14,480 nucleotides of DNA from Phycisphaerae bacterium (GTDB lineage: Bacteria; Planctomycetota; Phycisphaerae; Sedimentisphaerales; Anaerohalosphaeraceae): the NCBI GenBank assembly GCA_021736615.1, contig JAIPFN010000136.1:1-14480 (forward strand), read 5' to 3'. The translations under genes were made by a program, and so were the position numbers. The stretch's first letter is position 1; every line of letters starts with the position of its first letter. A model generated the notes under the pieces. It saw nothing but the letters and a program-made list of their open reading frames with translations. It was not told the origin of the DNA and did no database searches. This document shows, piece by piece, positions 13,386 to 14,480 of the stretch.

Positions 13386-14480
13386 TTAACCGGCGATAAC
13401 GTAGTAAAGCGCAAATCCGACGCCAACGAGGGCCTCTCCTACGATGAGACCGGCGGCGACCGGTATGCCTGATTCTTCACTGAATTTTTTGCCTTTTACT
13501 TTGTCGACGATTATTCTTAAAAGTGTTCCGATGGTGTAAGTCAGCACGATATTGAAGGGCAGGTAAAATCCAAGCCCTACCATTATTCCTAGTCCACCGC
13601 TGGCTGCGCTGCTTAACATTATGCCAAGTGAGGTTCCCGCAATATATTTCATAAGCGGTATGTCGCCGCCCTGTATTCCCTGTATCATGCTTGCAAGCAC
13701 CTTGCCCTGTGGTGCCGGGAGTTTTTCGCTGCCGAGTCCGTATGCTTTGTCCAGGACGAAGATCATAACTATAATCAGTATCGGCCCGAGCCAGACTCCG
13801 AGCAACTGTCCGTAGCCCTGCATCCTGGGGCTTGCTCCTACGAGGTATCCGGTTTTCATGTCCATCATCAGGTCGGTTGCCTGTGCCATCGCTACACATG
13901 CGGCTGCTCCGACTGTTATCGAGGCGATGATAGACCCCGAATCTGATATTCCGCTGCTGATTACGACAAGTATTGTCACGGCGATCAGGGTCATTCCACT
14001 AAGCGGCGACCAGTTTGTCCGGCCGATGCATTCGGAAAGTATTACGCCCGCGACCCATATCCAGATCGTTCCAAAGACCGCCATCAGCGCTCCGCGTGCG
14101 ATGCCTACTTCGCTGGTTGACAGGATCGCGGTGATAAACAATGCGACAGCGGCGCCTGCGATACCGAAGTACAAAAGTTTGATCGGCATTTCGTCTTTGG
14201 ACAGCGACGACCCCTTTGCCGACATCATGCTTTTGACGGCGCCTTTAATCAGCGGAAAGGCCAGGACTATTCCGGTCATCGCGCCGCCTATGAGCATTCC
14301 AATCCCGAGCGGTCTGTAAAGGTCCTTGCCGAGATACGTCGGCATGGTCCTGCCCAGTCCGGTAAGCTTTTGTGGTGTTGGTAGAAGTTCCATGGCGTTT
14401 AGGACCGGTGCCAGAATCCAGTAGCATACAAATCCGCCGATAATAAAGCTCAGTCCACCTTTGCCGGCAATAAAGCCAAC
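13386..14480 (-). CDS. OPT-family oligopeptide transporter, C-terminal part, cut by window edge
   Basis: The frame is open from the stop TAA (13388-13386) to the right edge, so about 364 residues of a longer protein are present and the true start lies outside. An internal Met at 14393 is not the start: the codons beyond it encode more hydrophobic protein (GFIAGKGGLSFIIGGFVCYW, then APVLNAMELLP). The visible part contains roughly eight to ten membrane segments. The motifs DMKTGYLVGASPRMQ, GNL/GQLLGVWLGP-type stretch and a C-terminal GLIVGEALVGVGFALYYVIAG are those of the OPT superfamily as found in bacteria, which import oligopeptides or metal-chelate substrates by proton coupling. The exact substrate cannot be determined. 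The 180-residue membrane protein follows 20 bases downstream. Confidence 0.88.
   Translation of the reverse strand, partial: VGFIAGKGGLSFIIGGFVCYWILAPVLNAMELLPTPQKLTGLGRTMPTYLGKDLYRPLGIGMLIGGAMTGIVLAFPLIKGAVKSMMSAKGSSLSKDEMPIKLLYFGIAGAAVALFITAILSTSEVGIARGALMAVFGTIWIWVAGVILSECIGRTNWSPLSGMTLIAVTILVVISSGISDSGSIIASITVGAAACVAMAQATDLMMDMKTGYLVGASPRMQGYGQLLGVWLGPILIIVMIFVLDKAYGLGSEKLPAPQGKVLASMIQGIQGGDIPLMKYIAGTSLGIMLSSAASGGLGIMVGLGFYLPFNIVLTYTIGTLLRIIVDKVKGKKFSEESGIPVAAGLIVGEALVGVGFALYYVIAG

Noticed and set aside
13386..14393. OPT transporter starting at the internal Met at 14393
   Set aside because: The frame stays open and hydrophobic to the right edge, so the gene is truncated by the window and not short.

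Overview
The window reads as a stretch of chromosome from a member of the Planctomycetota, most likely the Phycisphaerae/Sedimentisphaerales side of the PVC superphylum. This is inferred from three things: a 70-residue basic protein that I recognise as the PVC-restricted small basic protein family, a long NfeD - short NfeD - FloA gene set, and several planctomycete-style hypothetical proteins. Base composition is moderate in GC, with AT-rich intergenic DNA. Most genes have Shine-Dalgarno (SD) sequences, but several important starts lack a well-placed one. I see no phage, transposase, CRISPR, tRNA or rRNA gene.

Layout. (1) 1-4762, minus strand: a classical type II fatty-acid and phospholipid synthesis cluster, read from high to low coordinates as rpmF, plsX, fabH, fabD, fabG, acpP, fabF (fabF is cut by the left edge). 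acpP has its own near-consensus promoter with an A/T-rich upstream tract. (2) 4763-5338: a gene-free AT-rich divergent control region with one strong predicted promoter facing each way. (3) 5339-6275, plus strand: a basic, single-pass membrane protein with a SPOR-like C-terminal domain, then the PVC small basic protein, closed by a textbook intrinsic terminator. (4) 6517-7632, plus: a class I PLP aminotransferase, preceded by a repeat-rich leader. (5) 7783-11780, plus: a membrane-microdomain locus comprising a long NfeD with a ClpP-like serine protease domain, a short NfeD, the flotillin-like FloA, and a small membrane-anchored basic protein of unknown function with a conserved-looking C-terminal SEILGKP motif. 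(6) 11851-14480, minus, convergent with the preceding block: an OPT-family oligopeptide transporter (N-terminus beyond the right edge) followed by two membrane proteins of unknown function.

Functionally, blocks 1 and 5 both concern membranes. PlsX, FabH, FabD, FabG, ACP and FabF make and activate acyl chains, while the NfeD/FloA proteins organise membrane domains. The known core is ordinary. The less explained parts are the SPOR-like/small-basic pair, the fourth gene of the FloA locus, the OPT-associated gene pair, the long rpmF leader, and a set of short palindromic repeats between the plus-strand genes.
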